From Cochliopodium minus (lineage: Eukaryota > Discosea > Himatismenida > Cochliopodiidae): a stretch of 64,000 nt of DNA. The stretch spans positions 48,974 to 112,973 of the forward strand of contig JAMYWO010000124.1 in NCBI GenBank assembly GCA_024220525.1, read 5' to 3'. The position numbers were made by a program, and so were the translations under genes. Below are positions 22,267-34,074 of this stretch, piece by piece (position 1 is the stretch's first letter; each line of letters begins with the position of its first letter). The notes under the pieces were generated by a model, which searched no databases, was not told where the DNA came from, and saw nothing but the letters and a program-made list of their open reading frames with translations.

Positions 22267-24491
22267 TAATTTTTAAATACTTTCAATTTAATGTTCTCAT
22301 TCGTTATTGCCTAATTTTGATTAAAAGTTTTTAGTATCAAGTATTTGTTTTGAATGAAATAAAAAGAATTTACGTTGATGAGAGGAAAAATGAATTGAAC
22401 GAGACCGGGATCAGTAGGTTGCTTTAAACCACCCCAAATAATAGACAAGAAATGAGATTTGTCTAATTTACAAAGAAAATAAGTGACTTGTGCTTTTTTG
22501 TCGAAATGGTGGAGCTGGTTTTTCTTTCCATCTCTGAAATTATCAAAAATGAGGGAGATTATATCTGGCCAATACTCTATTGGTGGTTTTTCTTGTGGAT
22601 AACAGAATATGCATGGAAAAGAATTTAAACCTGTTTTTTTTTTTTTTTCCAATGAAAAAGGTTAAAAAATGGTTAAAATTGAGTGAATGTTTTTTCTTTT
22701 TTACCAGTTAATTTCTCAAAGGGGTTCACTTCTGTTATACTTTGGTATCCATTGTATTCACCTCCTTCTCCTTCTTTTATTTTTTCGGTCAAAAGAATAA
22801 GAGAGATGTTTTTCACTGAACTTTTTTTTCCTTTTTTTTTTTTTTTTTGAAATTAAAAAGTTTGAAAAAAAGTTTGAATCTTTTTTTACCAAACTTTTGG
22901 ATATAAGATACAAAATTGATAGAGTTTTTAGAAACCAATTCCCTCATTTTCTCTTTTAAAAAGAAAAAAAAAAAGTAAACAAAATTTTATAATGGAATTA
23001 AATGAAAATTCTACCTTTAGGAAGAAAGGAAGATTGCTTTGAGGAAAGAAGATCATAAAAATAAAAACTAGCAATGGAAATTAAATTATTGGTGTAAGAG
23101 TTTAAAAAACGAAACAAATTGGGGAGAAGAGAAGCAAGAAAAAGAGAAGACTTGCTTTTTTCGTTGTTTTTGTTTTTGTTTTTTTCTTTGGGATTAAGAT
23201 CATCTTGATCACTGAAAGGATCATCTTTTTGTTTTCTGGGAGAAAGAAAAGTTTTGAAAATGTTGTGTGATTCATTGTTTGGAGTGTTCAAGTTTTTATT
23301 CTGAGATTTACGATTGAAAGAAGGAGAAGTATTGTTGGATGTACTTGTACCACTGTTTGTTCTATTGCTGTTCTCCAGAGGGGAAAAGGGAGTAAGTGAA
23401 TTGTAGTTGTTCATGCTTCCACTGTTACGAGGAGGAGAATTGGGTTGTTGGTAGTTTAATGAAGACGATATTGAAAGAGGAATGTTAGGAGAAGAAGAGT
23501 AAAGGAAATTAGGATTAGAAGAGGAATTATTGTTGTTATTTCCATTATTATTGTTATTATTTCCTTTGTTGTTATTACTGTTGTTATTTGTTTGAAGAAA
23601 AAGAGAGTTTTGGTAATTACCGTGGGAAGATGAAGAGGTGAGAGAAGTGTTGTTGGAAGAAAAGTTGGGATCTTTAAATTTGGAATAAAGAAGAAAGATA
23701 ATGTTGTTCCAACTCATTATTTGCATTTTGAGAGAATATAGAACAATCATTACGTTGGTGAAAGAATGTTTCCTTATGGAGAGTTCAGATAATAAAATGT
23801 TTGAAAAAATCTCCAACTCAAATTTGATGTTTGATTTAATGTAAAACAAGAGGGGATGTGTTAGATTAATGTTTGAAATGAGATTTTCTATTTTTTCTTG
23901 TAGTTTTTTCATTTCTTTCGAAGTTAATTGTACATCACCCAAAAAATCAGAATATAAAGCTCCTGTTTTCACTCTTAATTTACATAGAAGGATCATTTGA
24001 GAGGAAAAATTATCAATTTTTGTTAAAAAGTTTTTATAATTCAAACTAGTTTCTTTGGATAGATTGTTTGTTTTGTTCATGTCTTTCTTTGGAAAACTTT
24101 TGAGTGATTGTGTGGAACTTTCTGTTTGAAATCCAAATTTTATTCTTTCACTATCCAACAATTGTTTCAAAGAAGAAAATTCAGAGGTTGATTTTGCATA
24201 TCTTTCAAGTAATAAATGATATTTCTTTTTCTGATTGGGTGCTTTTTTATCAATATAGCTTATACTATAGTAAAGTGATTCACAAGAATTGAATCCCATC
24301 AATATATCTATCAAAAATGCGTATATTTGTCTTTCTTCTATTGTTTCTGATGTATAATTTGTTTTTCTTTCCTTCAAAAATGTATTGCATCCATTAAAAT
24401 CAAAAAATTGAGATTGTCTAAAGTATTCATTCAACATATCCTCTGTATTCTCTGATATTATCACTTGTGTATTTTTATTTGATTTGAACAT
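22267..24491 (-). CDS. KICS2: KICSTOR subunit 2 (C12orf66) homologue
   Basis: Five exons (24491-23015, 22952-22890, 22815-22705, 22630-22374, 22311-22267) give 650 residues. It matches the DUF2003/KICS2 layout: N-terminal helix with FFDFNGCNTFLKERK, a helical bundle (ELEIFSNILLSELS, then KMQIMSWNNIIFLLYSKF), a Ser/Asn insert of about 150 residues absent from the human protein, then NNLISIASFYFYDLLS, NFVSYIQKF, IEYWPDIISLIFD (human PVMHWPNVIMIM) and the end segment ending in FIFPLIN. KICSTOR anchors GATOR1 to lysosomes and couples amino acid supply to TORC1. It is divergently transcribed from PI synthase (261 bp between starts). Confidence 0.82.
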
Positions 24492-24752
24492 CTTTCTCTT
24501 GGGGCAAATTGAACAATCTTTTTTTTTTTATTTTTTCATATTTTTTGAATCCTTCACTGAAAGAAAATTGATTAAAGAATTATTTTTAGAAATCAAAACA
24601 CTTCTATTTGTATGAAAAGAATGGAGATGCATTCTTTGTTAATATAAAACAAAAAATAAAATTTAAAATGAGTTTTTCTGAAAATAAAAATTTGTGAAAA
24701 AAAAAAAAATTTGAAGATAAAAAAGTTTAACATTCCTTTAATTTCAAATTAA
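24492..24752. promoter_or_regulatory. Divergent promoter interval KICS2 / PI synthase
   Basis: 261 bp between two divergent start codons, A/T-rich with T/A homopolymers. No recognisable core element; listed because the interval must hold both promoters. Confidence 0.4.
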
Positions 24753-25685
24753 ATGAGTAACAAAAAAGTATTCTTATATGTTCCAAATTTAATAGGATAT
24801 GCCAGAGTAATAACATTATTAATTGGAATTTATGCTTCAATGTTCAGCCCAATATTTTTCTTGTTAAATTATACCATCTCATTTCTATTGGATGCAGCAG
24901 GTATAAACAACTTTTGAAAGATAATTAAATATTCCCAAATTATATATAATCAAATGAATAAAATTAAAGATGGTTGGGCTGCAAGAAAATACAATCAAAG
25001 TAAGAAATTTTTCTGAAGATTAACTTTATTCTCAAAAAAAATCTAAATTTTTAATAGGCTCAAAGTTTGGAGGTAAAATTTTTGAATAATATAATTGAAA
25101 TGAAAAAAAAAAGACAAAATGAGAAATGGAATAAAGAATCAATAAAAATTTATAGTTAAAATACAATCATTTATACAAAGAAAATTGAATTTTTCTTATT
25201 CTTTTGAAATATAAAAATTAGCTGTTCTTGATATGGTGACAGATAGAACAGGAACAATGGCATTGGTGATAATATTGTCACATTTGTATTCAAGATACAC
25301 CTTTGGGTTCATTCTATTGTGCATCTTGGATTTTATGAGCCATTGGTTCAGAATGTACTCTTCTATTTTAAATTCATCACATCATAAAGAATTGAATCCT
25401 GATCATTTTTGGTTATTGAACATCTATTACGGAAACAGAACAATCTTGGGGGCAGTGTGCTTGATGAATGAATTTTTTTACATTTTTGTTTATATTATTC
25501 ATTTTTTCACTCTTTTCCCTCTCTTTTACATTGGTTCTTATTCCATTGATATTTTTAAGTTGGGTGCTTTGATTTGTTTCCCTATTTTTTCTTTGAAACA
25601 AATTTTGAACGTTTTTCAATTGTATCACTCCTCTCTCGATATCATCGAATTCGAATTTCCTTCTGATTCTAAAAAAAAAAAATGA
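24753..25685 (+). CDS. CDIPT: CDP-diacylglycerol-inositol 3-phosphatidyltransferase (PI synthase)
   Basis: Makes phosphatidylinositol from CDP-diacylglycerol and myo-inositol in the ER membrane. Exons 24753-24900, 24970-24999, 25058-25072 and 25222-25685 give 218 residues, the usual length. The CDP-alcohol phosphotransferase signature D-x2-D-G-x2-A-R-x8-G-x3-D-x3-D is complete: LLDAADGWAAR, then after eight residues GAVLDMVTD. N-terminal VPNLIGYARVI and HWFRMYSSIL are PI-synthase-like. Multiple hydrophobic segments span the membrane. The signature is cut by three introns, including a 15-nt exon (GCTCAAAGTTTGGAG). Confidence 0.93.
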
Positions 25686-25836
25686 TCCTGTGAACTAACT
25701 TGTTGTGTGAATATTCCTTCTGTTGCTTCTTTCAAAAATCTCTTTTTTTAATTAATTAAAAATTTATTTTTAATTAATTAATATAAATTCAAAATAAAAA
25801 ATTATAGTTTTACAATTTTTTTTATTTATAAAATCT

Positions 25837-28293
25837 TTATAAAGAATTTTTTCTTTTTGGGGAAAGTTTTGAATGATTTTGATTGTTTTGTAAAAAACCA
25901 ATGTTATCACTGTTGTCATTATTTTCAATCTCTGGTTTCTTTTTAACAAACAAGGAAGCTCTGAATCTCTTTTTCTTTTCTTTGTTATTCTGGAAAGGAT
26001 TTTGAGTTGACTTGCTTTGGGTGAGTTTACCTTGAGGAGGTTTTATTTGGTTGGATTTGTTTTTAGTAGAGTTGTAATAAATTTTGTAATCATTTTCTAA
26101 TCTTTTGAATTTTTTTTTGGAGAATTTTATTTTGAGAGCATTTCCAATGAGGGATTGAGGTTCTTTCAGATGGACTATTAAATTTCCCAGTATTTCCAAT
26201 ATTTCTGTAAATTCCTTCCCCATTAATTCACTTTCCAACATTTTTAATATTGCTATTGATATTCTGTGAATAAAATTCCATCCTTTTTTTTTTTTTGGTT
26301 ATTTTTGTTTTAAAAATAATATTAAATTATTTTATTTGGTTATTTTATTTGCTTGAATTATTTAATTATTTAATTATTTAACTTTTATATTATTATTTGA
26401 TTATTTTACCTTCACTTAAAAAAATGTCCCATATTTTAATAACCACATCAAAAGGAAGAGTATGTGTGAATAATTCTATGAACCATTTTGTTGAAAACAT
26501 TTCCAAATTTATATTTTCTTTTTCCTATTTTTTTTTTAAAAAAAATTTTTTGTGTTTTATTTTTCTAAACTTTTTTTATTTTCATATTTTATTTCTCCTT
26601 TATTATTTTTAAAATTATTATTTATTTTAAATTATTTTTAAATTTAAATCAGTGTTGTGAATATTTATTTATTTTTTATTTTTTTTTATGTTATTACGAA
26701 ATAAGAAAAGAGTTTGGGTAGTTTTGATTGCAAAACTTTTTGGAAGATAAACAAAGAACAATGCACGTAAGGAAGTCCTGGTAAAAACAATGCTCCTAAA
26801 AACATTATAATATTAATGAAAAAATAAAAATATTAAAAATAGTAACAAAGATAATTATAAATTTAAAAATAAAAATAAAAATAAAAAAATAAAAATTAAA
26901 ATAAAATATGATAAAAAAAAATGAAAATAAAAAATAAAAATAAAAATTAAACAAAATGAAATAAAAATTATTTAAAAATTAGCGGAAAAAAGCAACCCAG
27001 ATGATAACGATCATGCTGCATGAGGGAAACAAAGGACCAAAAAGCAAGTTCTTCATCCATGACAATCAACAACATGCCTGCAATAAAATTTTGACCCTGA
27101 CAGTAACCTAGGTGATGATTAAAAAGAGAAAAAGCTTTTAAAAGAGAAAAAAGCTGTTCTTTTTTGTGCTCCTTGAAAAAAAGAAACTGAGGAAAAGTCC
27201 TGTTAATGTCATCCCTTATGTTTTTCTCTATTTCTGTTTCCAAGGAGAGGAGGCAGAGTGATTCGTATATTTTCTCGTTTTTTTCCATCATTTTGTTTGA
27301 TTCACTCAGGTATTGCCAGATTATGCTTCTCATACTGTTAGGTACTCCCTTTCTTACCTTTTTTCATAAAAATAAAAAAAAAGAAAAAAAAAGAAAAAGA
27401 AAAAAATGATTAAAAAATAAAGAAAAAAGAATTCAAATATTATATATATTAATTAAAAGATACAAGAATTGATTAGAAGATATTATTAAGGAAAGAATTA
27501 ATAATTAAAAGTATGAAAAAGATTAAAGAAATATTCAAGGAAGATAGATAGTATGAAAAGGTATAAAAAGTTTGAAAGAAAAAAAGAATGAAAAACGAGT
27601 AAAAATGTATAAATAGATGGAAGGGAAATGAAAAAAAAAAGTTAAAGAAATAAATGGATTTTAAGAAGGAAAAGATTTTATTCACCTCCATTTTAGTTTT
27701 TCTTCTTGATTTGGCAATTTTAGTTGAAAATAAATAATTTTTCCAAAATTTTTCTTGTTTCATTTCGGTATTTGTATCAATGTTGTTTGGTAGAATCGAT
27801 TCATTTTTTTCTTTTTCTATACTATTTTCAATCTTTTCCGATACTAAATTAATTAGAATTAATCGAGGTTAAATTGTATTATGTGAAGGTTAGAAGTATT
27901 ATTCTATTAATATGTTTCGGGATGTTTTAGTATAAGGGAATTTGAAGGATAAATTAATTTTAGCTGTAAAATTTGTTGCAAATGTTTGATATAGTTTTAC
28001 AATCAATCTTGTATTTCAGAATAAATCTTTCTTTCCAAGGAAAATCAGAATCATTTGATCTCAAAGGAATATCTTCGAAAGTAATGATATATTTGAATCT
28101 CCAAATGCTTTGATGATTGCATAATTTAAACCAAATTTTATTTGTTTGGGAAATATTGAGTATTGTTTTGATATCCAATCTTTTTATTATCTCTATTTTA
28201 AGATTTTGAGGCAGATTTATTCTATAATATTTGAAAATAAAAGTTGATTTTAAAAATTATCTTAAATATTTCATTATTATCTCACATTTCCAT
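25837..28293 (-). CDS. F-box-TBC (RabGAP) fusion protein
   Basis: Exons 28293-28286 (ATGGAAAT), 28221-28001, 27843-27686, 27357-26997, 26795-26698, 26524-26410, 26282-25837 sum to 1407 nt, 468 residues, all phases matching. Residues 1-45 form an F-box (MEIINLPQNLKIEIIKRLD, then SQTNKIWFKLCNHQSIWRFK). Residues about 125-370 form a complete TBC domain: RKGVPNSMRSIIWQYL, IRDDINRTFPQF with the arginine finger (IxxDxxR), YCQGQNFIAGML with the glutamine finger (YxQG), then FSTKWFIELFTHTLPF and VVIKIWDIFL. Both catalytic fingers are present, so Rab GTPase activation is expected. A basic tail follows. Alternative: two genes, an F-box gene ending near 27899 and a TBC gene from ATG 27763; the fusion is preferred because the direct splice is in phase and removes a start-less TBC exon. 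Confidence 0.8.
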
Positions 28294-28780
28294 TTCGCCT
28301 TTTCTATGAGCTTAATTGTGGATATTTTTCTTTCCTTTCAATATTGTTTTTTTTCTTATAATGTTTTGAAATGGTGTCAATTTTGTTATTGGGTTATAAA
28401 TATTCTATTTTTTTTTATTAATTTTTAATTTGCGGGTTTTTTTTTCATTACAACAGATCCTTCATATGAAAGATGAATAAAGAAAAGAGGATTAACAATT
28501 TTCAAATTTTCAGTTTTCTTTAAATCTTTCCAAGGTTCATTCTTGGAATTTAAGAGGATCAATAAAATGCAAAAACCTTATTGTTGAGCTTTTCCAAAAA
28601 GTTTACTTTTAAAAAAAGGTAAACTTGTGAATAAGATCTCAATTCAAAACAATTTATCTTATAGAAAGAATAAAGAAATTTATCTCCAAATAAAGGTTTG
28701 GGTAGATTAAATTAGAAAAGAAAATTAAAATAAATTAATTTAATAAAAAGAAAAAGGAATTAGGGGAGGGAAAAAAGAAA
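28294..28780. other. Intergenic
   Basis: A/T-rich spacer with no gene recognised. An 8-bp inverted repeat AAGTTTAC / GTAAACTT at 28599-28626 is the only structure noted and may be chance. Confidence 0.55.
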
Positions 28781-31700
28781 TTATTTGGATTGATTGAATT
28801 TAAGTTCTTCTTCTTGCATTACTTTGGTAAAAGCTTCTTTTTCTTCGTTAGAAAGAGAATTGGTTAACATTTGAATTTGTTGAGGAAATCTTTGAGAAAA
28901 AGATTTAACTTGAAGATAATACTCTCTTGGAACATCTATTGTGTCTATGATTGAATATCCATCATCATCTTCATCAAAGTCGTCATCCCCGAATCCTCCC
29001 ACGTTATAATCAAAATCTTCTTCGAATTCATCAAACTCATCCAACTACAAAAATAAAAAAATTATACATAAAAAAATAAAAAAAAATAAAATTAAAAAAT
29101 AAATAAAATGAACAAAAAAAATAAAAAATAAAATAAAATTAAAAAAATAAATAAAATGAAAATGAAAAAGAAATAAATTACATTATCTTTAGCCAAAGAA
29201 AGGTTGTTTTGAAAAGAAACGTCTTTGTCGTCATCAAAAGAGTGTTCATCATCTTGATCATCAAGGTCTTCAATGTCTTCTTCATTTTTGTTTTCATTTT
29301 TATTTTGATTGGTTTTATCGAGGTTGTGAGAAGCGAGGGAAAGAGTGAATTGAGAACAAAGAACAATTATTTCTTTCAATTTTTGAGCGAGGAGAGGAAT
29401 TTGATCAAGAGGTAATTGAAGAAGAGAAGACATGGAGAGGATGAAAAGTTTTTTTTGATGGAGGGAATTAAATTGAGGAATTAATGAAAATATTCCCTCC
29501 ACTACGAAACTCATACTGTTTGATTTTCCCAAATATTGTATTGTTGCTCCCGCATTGTAATATATCGCATTCAATATGTTTTGGAATAACAAACTCTTTT
29601 TTTTTTATTTTTAAAAAATACACATATTTATTAACAAAAATTAAAAACATAATGATATTAATATTAAATAATATAATAATAATAATATTAATAATAATAA
29701 TATTCATAATTAATAATAATAATAATAAAAATAAAATTAAAAAGAAATTATTAAAATTTAAAGAAATTAATTTTTGAAAAATAAAAATACCTTTAACTCA
29801 TCAGATTTACATTCGTATTTGGAGAGACGGTTGAGAGAAAGAAACAAGAATGGCTCAAGAAAATGATCAGCTTTCCCTTTTTTTTTTTGAAAAAAATAAT
29901 TATTTTATTATTTATTATTTATTATTTATTTATTTATTTATTTATTATTTAATTATTTAATTATTTATTGTTTATTATTTATTATTTATTAATTATTTTA
30001 TTATTTAATTTTTTAAAATGAATTTTTTTTTTGTTTTACCTTTGCAGTTTAAAAAGATGACTTCAATCATTTGACAAGCAGCACCACATTCTAATTCATC
30101 AGCATCAAGGTCTTTCATTTTTGTTTCTACCATTTCTGTGAAATATCCTACCATTGTTTTGTTTTGTAAAAACACTTCTGGTAACTTGCTTATCAAATTA
30201 TCCCATACTATTTCACATTTAAGATTGAATTAAAAATAAAAAATAAAAAATAAAAATAAAAATATAAATATAAATTATCAAATTATCCCATACTATTTCA
30301 CATTTAAGATTGAATTAAAAATAAAAAATAAAAATATAATAATTATCAAATTATCCCATACTGTTTCACATTTAAATAAAAATAAAAATTAAATATATCA
30401 ATTACTTTTTCTTAAATAAAATTAAAGAATAAAAAGTAAGATAAAAGTATCAAAAGTATTAAAAAATGAAGAAAAATTTTAAAGAATAAGTAATATAAGA
30501 ATAAAAAGTATGAATATTAAGATTAAAAAGTATGATTATTATGATTAAAATTAAAAGTATTAAAAAATATTAAAAAGTATGAAAGTAAAAGGGGAGAAAG
30601 GGGAAAGGGGAGTACCAGGCAAAAAGTCGATGAACAAATCAGGTAAAAAAGATTTGTAAGCAGAGTAAAGAGGTTCAATGACGTTGAAGACATAAGGATC
30701 AAGTTGAACAGTGGAAAAAGTGGAAGAAGTAAAAATGGCAATAGCTTCTGAAATGTATTCAAATGCCACTTCTTCTTTCAAATTTTTAATCAAAAATTGA
30801 GTCGCCAAATGATTTATTTTATTGTATATTTTATCATCATTCACATTTGCTTCATTCAATGATTTTATCACCAACACTATGTTTTCTATTTCATTTCAAA
30901 ATTTTAATTGAAAAATTAAATGACAAAATTAAATTGAAATAAAATTAAAAATAAAATAAAAATAAAAAAATAAAAAAATAAAATAAAATAAGATTTGATG
31001 ATAAATTGAAATAATATTTGATTAATATAAAAAAAAATTGTTCACAAAAATAACAATAAACAAAAATTTTACCTAAAACAGCCAATGCAGCACTTGCAGC
31101 ATTACCTTTATGTTTAAAAAAAATTGATAATTAAATGTAAAAAAGAAAAGATTTAAAATAAATATAAACATTTAAAATAAATAATGATTTAAAATAAACA
31201 TAAAAAGAAAAGGTTCAAAATAAATAAAAATTTAAAATATATAAAGGTTAAAAATAAATATAAAGATTTAAAGCAATGTAAAGATTATAGATAAAAAATA
31301 AAAAAAAAGGAGAAAATACCAGTGGATTCTTCTTTGGCAGATTCATAAAGAGAGAAAAAGTTTCTCATGAATTGTTCGATGAGGTTACAAGAAAAAGGGA
31401 CGATTTTTTCAGGAAATTCTTCAATGAGATGAGACAAACAAAGAACCAACTCTTCCAATTCTACTTTTGAAGAAATTTCTATCAATTTTTCCATCAATTT
31501 ATCAACTATCTTTGAAAGAAAATCTGCTCCCTCCTCTATTTTCAAATGATACTTCAGTGATGTTGCTGCTTGTACTTGTGCTGACAAACACTTTGAATTC
31601 ATGCATTTCAACACCAGCTGTAATCCCTCCAAATACACCTCTACCTTTGAAAATGCTATGTTGTAATATCTTTTTTTTAAAAAAAAAAACAAATTAATAA

Positions 31701-33614
31701 TCTAATCAAATGAATAAAAACAATTAAATATTTAAAAAAAGTTTCAAGAAAATGTATCAAAAAAAAAATATGAAATGAAAGATTAAACAAAATAAAAACA
31801 TTAAAATAAAACGAACAAAAAATATAAAAATAAATAAATAAATATTAAAAAAAAAAAAAATATTACATCAAATCAAATTAATAAAAACAAATATTAAAAA
31901 AAAGTTTCAAAAAATGTATCAAAAAAATGAAAGATTAAATAAAATATAAAAATAAATAAATATGAAACAAAAATAAATAAAAGTAAAAAAATGAAAAATA
32001 AAAAATGAAAGAAAATATAAATAAAATAAAGGAAAAGAGAGGAGGAGGGGGAAGATACCTGGTGAAAACCCAAATAGCTTTGGATTGAACCATACCATTG
32101 TTGCTGGAAAGTTCAGGGTAAACGTGTTTAAGCAACATTCCTTCTATTTGTTTTTCATACTTGGGTATTGCTTTCAATCTTTCTGACAAAACTCCCAAAC
32201 AAGAAAGAACACCTTCTTTTTGAACATAAAACTGGGTGGGATGGTTGGAATAGTTTTGAAGTTGAATATTTAAAAATTTCATGAAATCATCGAGGTAGTT
32301 TCTGCTTCTCAAAGTCAACACATCTCTCAACAAAAACATACTCTGCAACCTTATGTTTCTTGTCATTTCTGATAAATCAAATTCCAATCTTAAAAACTCA
32401 TCAATGTCCTCTGTGAACATCTCTACGTCTTCTTTAGAAAAGCAAATGAGGGGAAACAAAACGTTGTTTAAAAAGATGGACATGTTTGGTTTCAAGACGG
32501 ACCAGGTGGTTGCCAAACGAACTGCTTGAATGACAAAAGAAACACAGTAGTGAAGAAAGTACTTTGGTAAAAACTTGTTTTGAGTGATTCCAGATAATTC
32601 GTTTAAAAGAGTTTTAAAGAAAATATTTGAAAAAGTTGCTGTCCACCATTCTCCCCATCCTGCTTGCATTTCTCTCAATTTCACGTGTTGATTCCATTCT
32701 TCTTGGGAAATATCGTCGTACTGATAATCTTCACAGATGGTTTCTTTATCAAACAATTTCTCAGGAACCTTTGTTTGTTCTTTGCTTCCCCATCTTGAAA
32801 AGATTCTGCTGATTATTTTGATTGCCCATTTCTTTGCTTTCCAAAGAGGATTCAAATTCAAAATGCTTCTATCTTGTTTGTTTTCCAAGGAGGAGAGATC
32901 CATCGTCAACATTTTGTTACAAATGTCCATCCATGCAAAGGTATTGTTTTTATCGTGAGAGAGATAAGGTGGGATATCGAATTGAACACATGACCAAAAG
33001 ATTTTCAACACCAACACTTTTATTCTTGCATTTTGTTCACTGCTGGAGCTGTTCAAGTTGATTTGTTTGGCCAATTCAACCAGAAACGGCAATAAATTTT
33101 TGGACATGTTATATACTACTTCTCTGTTTTGTCTTTTTGGATCCACCATTCTAAATTCATATCTTCTTGCCATCACTCTCAAACATAATAATGATCCTTC
33201 AATATCATTTGGATTATTTTGCTTCAAATATTCGAAACATTCGGTACTTGGATTCCAGAGTTTTGGATAATCTGTTTTCAAGATATGTTTGAGTGCGCTT
33301 GTCAAAATTTTTCTTATATTCATATCACTTTGAACGATTGCTTTAATAATTGATGCTCTGATAGGATTCTTTTCTTCAACATCTATTTTTCCCTCTCCAT
33401 CTTCTATTTCCCAATTTCTTCTCAATGCATTTTTGAAATATAAAGCTGATGCTTGTCTAATTGGAAGAGCAATGTTTTGTGTCAATGATAATTTTAATAA
33501 ACTGATCAAAAATCCCTTTTGGGTGGACATTTGTTTCAAAAAATTTTCTGCATTTTGTCTATCTTGATTATTTGGACTGAATGTTGCTTGAAATACTACT
33601 GGTAATTGATCCAT
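28781..33614 (-). CDS. IPO7: Importin-7/8 family karyopherin (Sxm1/Nmd5 type)
   Basis: Nuclear import receptor for ribosomal proteins, histones and kinases. Eight exons: 33614-32059, 31669-31320, 31105-31073, 30885-30616, 30207-30040, 29876-29791, 29595-29182, 29044-28781; total 3141 nt, 1046 residues, against 1038 in human IPO7. The N-terminal importin-beta domain shows ATFSPNNQDRQNAENFLKQM and LPIRQASALYFKNALRRNW. HEAT repeats follow, matching the family at LNPLWKAKKWAIKIISRIF, at NMSIFLNNVLFPLICFS and at KHVYPELSS. The family's acidic stretch (DDEDDEHSFDDD, FDEDDDGYSIIDTIDVP) and C-terminal RFPQQIQMLTNSLS are both present. Whether it is IPO7 or IPO8 cannot be said; the family split is animal-specific. 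Confidence 0.93.
30191..30376. repeat. Three tandem copies of the exon-5 splice acceptor in the importin gene
   Basis: The block TATCAAATTATCCCATACTA plus TTTCACATTTAAGATTGAAT and A/T filler occurs at 30191-30245, again at 30276-30330 and, shortened, at 30345-30376. On the coding strand each copy contains (A)TAG or CAG followed by TATGGGATAATTTGATA, the acceptor and first exon bases of importin exon 5. Only the copy at 30207 leads into the long open exon. Confidence 0.85.
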
Positions 33615-34074
33615 TTGAGTATAAAAAAATTAGTACTGATAGAATTTGGTGGTGGATTAATTATCCTTTGTTTCTACTCCTTTTTTTTTTATTTTCTTGA
33701 TATTTTCTTTCTTTTGATCTTAAATTTTTAATTCTTCCAAATCATATCAAAATCACTATTTGCATTTGATAAACTATTGTTTATTGATCTTCTCTTATCA
33801 ATATTTATCTCCGATCAATTCTATCAAGGAAAAAGTTGATATTTTTCAATTCAAATCGCTACTCTTTTTCAAATTCAAATCGCTAAACAGTAAGTTAAAT
33901 GATAACTATGCTTTTAATGAACTTATTTAAAAAGGTTTTTTGAAAAAGAAACAAAGTTTTAACGCTTTAGAAGAAAAAGTTTTAATTAATTTCTTCATTA
34001 ATTTTTATCTTTATAAAAAAAAAAAAATAATGAATTTGTTTTTTTGTTTTTTTGTTTTTGTGGATTCTCATAAA
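33615..34074. other. Intergenic
   Basis: A/T-rich spacer between two minus-strand genes, holding the importin promoter and the 3' end of the cysteine-rich membrane protein gene. No coding frame supported. Confidence 0.6.

Noticed and set aside
27896-28293. Separate short F-box gene of 97 residues ending near 27899
   Set aside because: Also in frame, but it leaves the following TBC exon without a start codon at its acceptor; the direct splice to 27843 is in phase and explains both.
28599-28626. Short inverted repeat AAGTTTAC / GTAAACTT as a terminator or regulatory hairpin
   Set aside because: Eight-bp arms in A/T-rich DNA are expected by chance.
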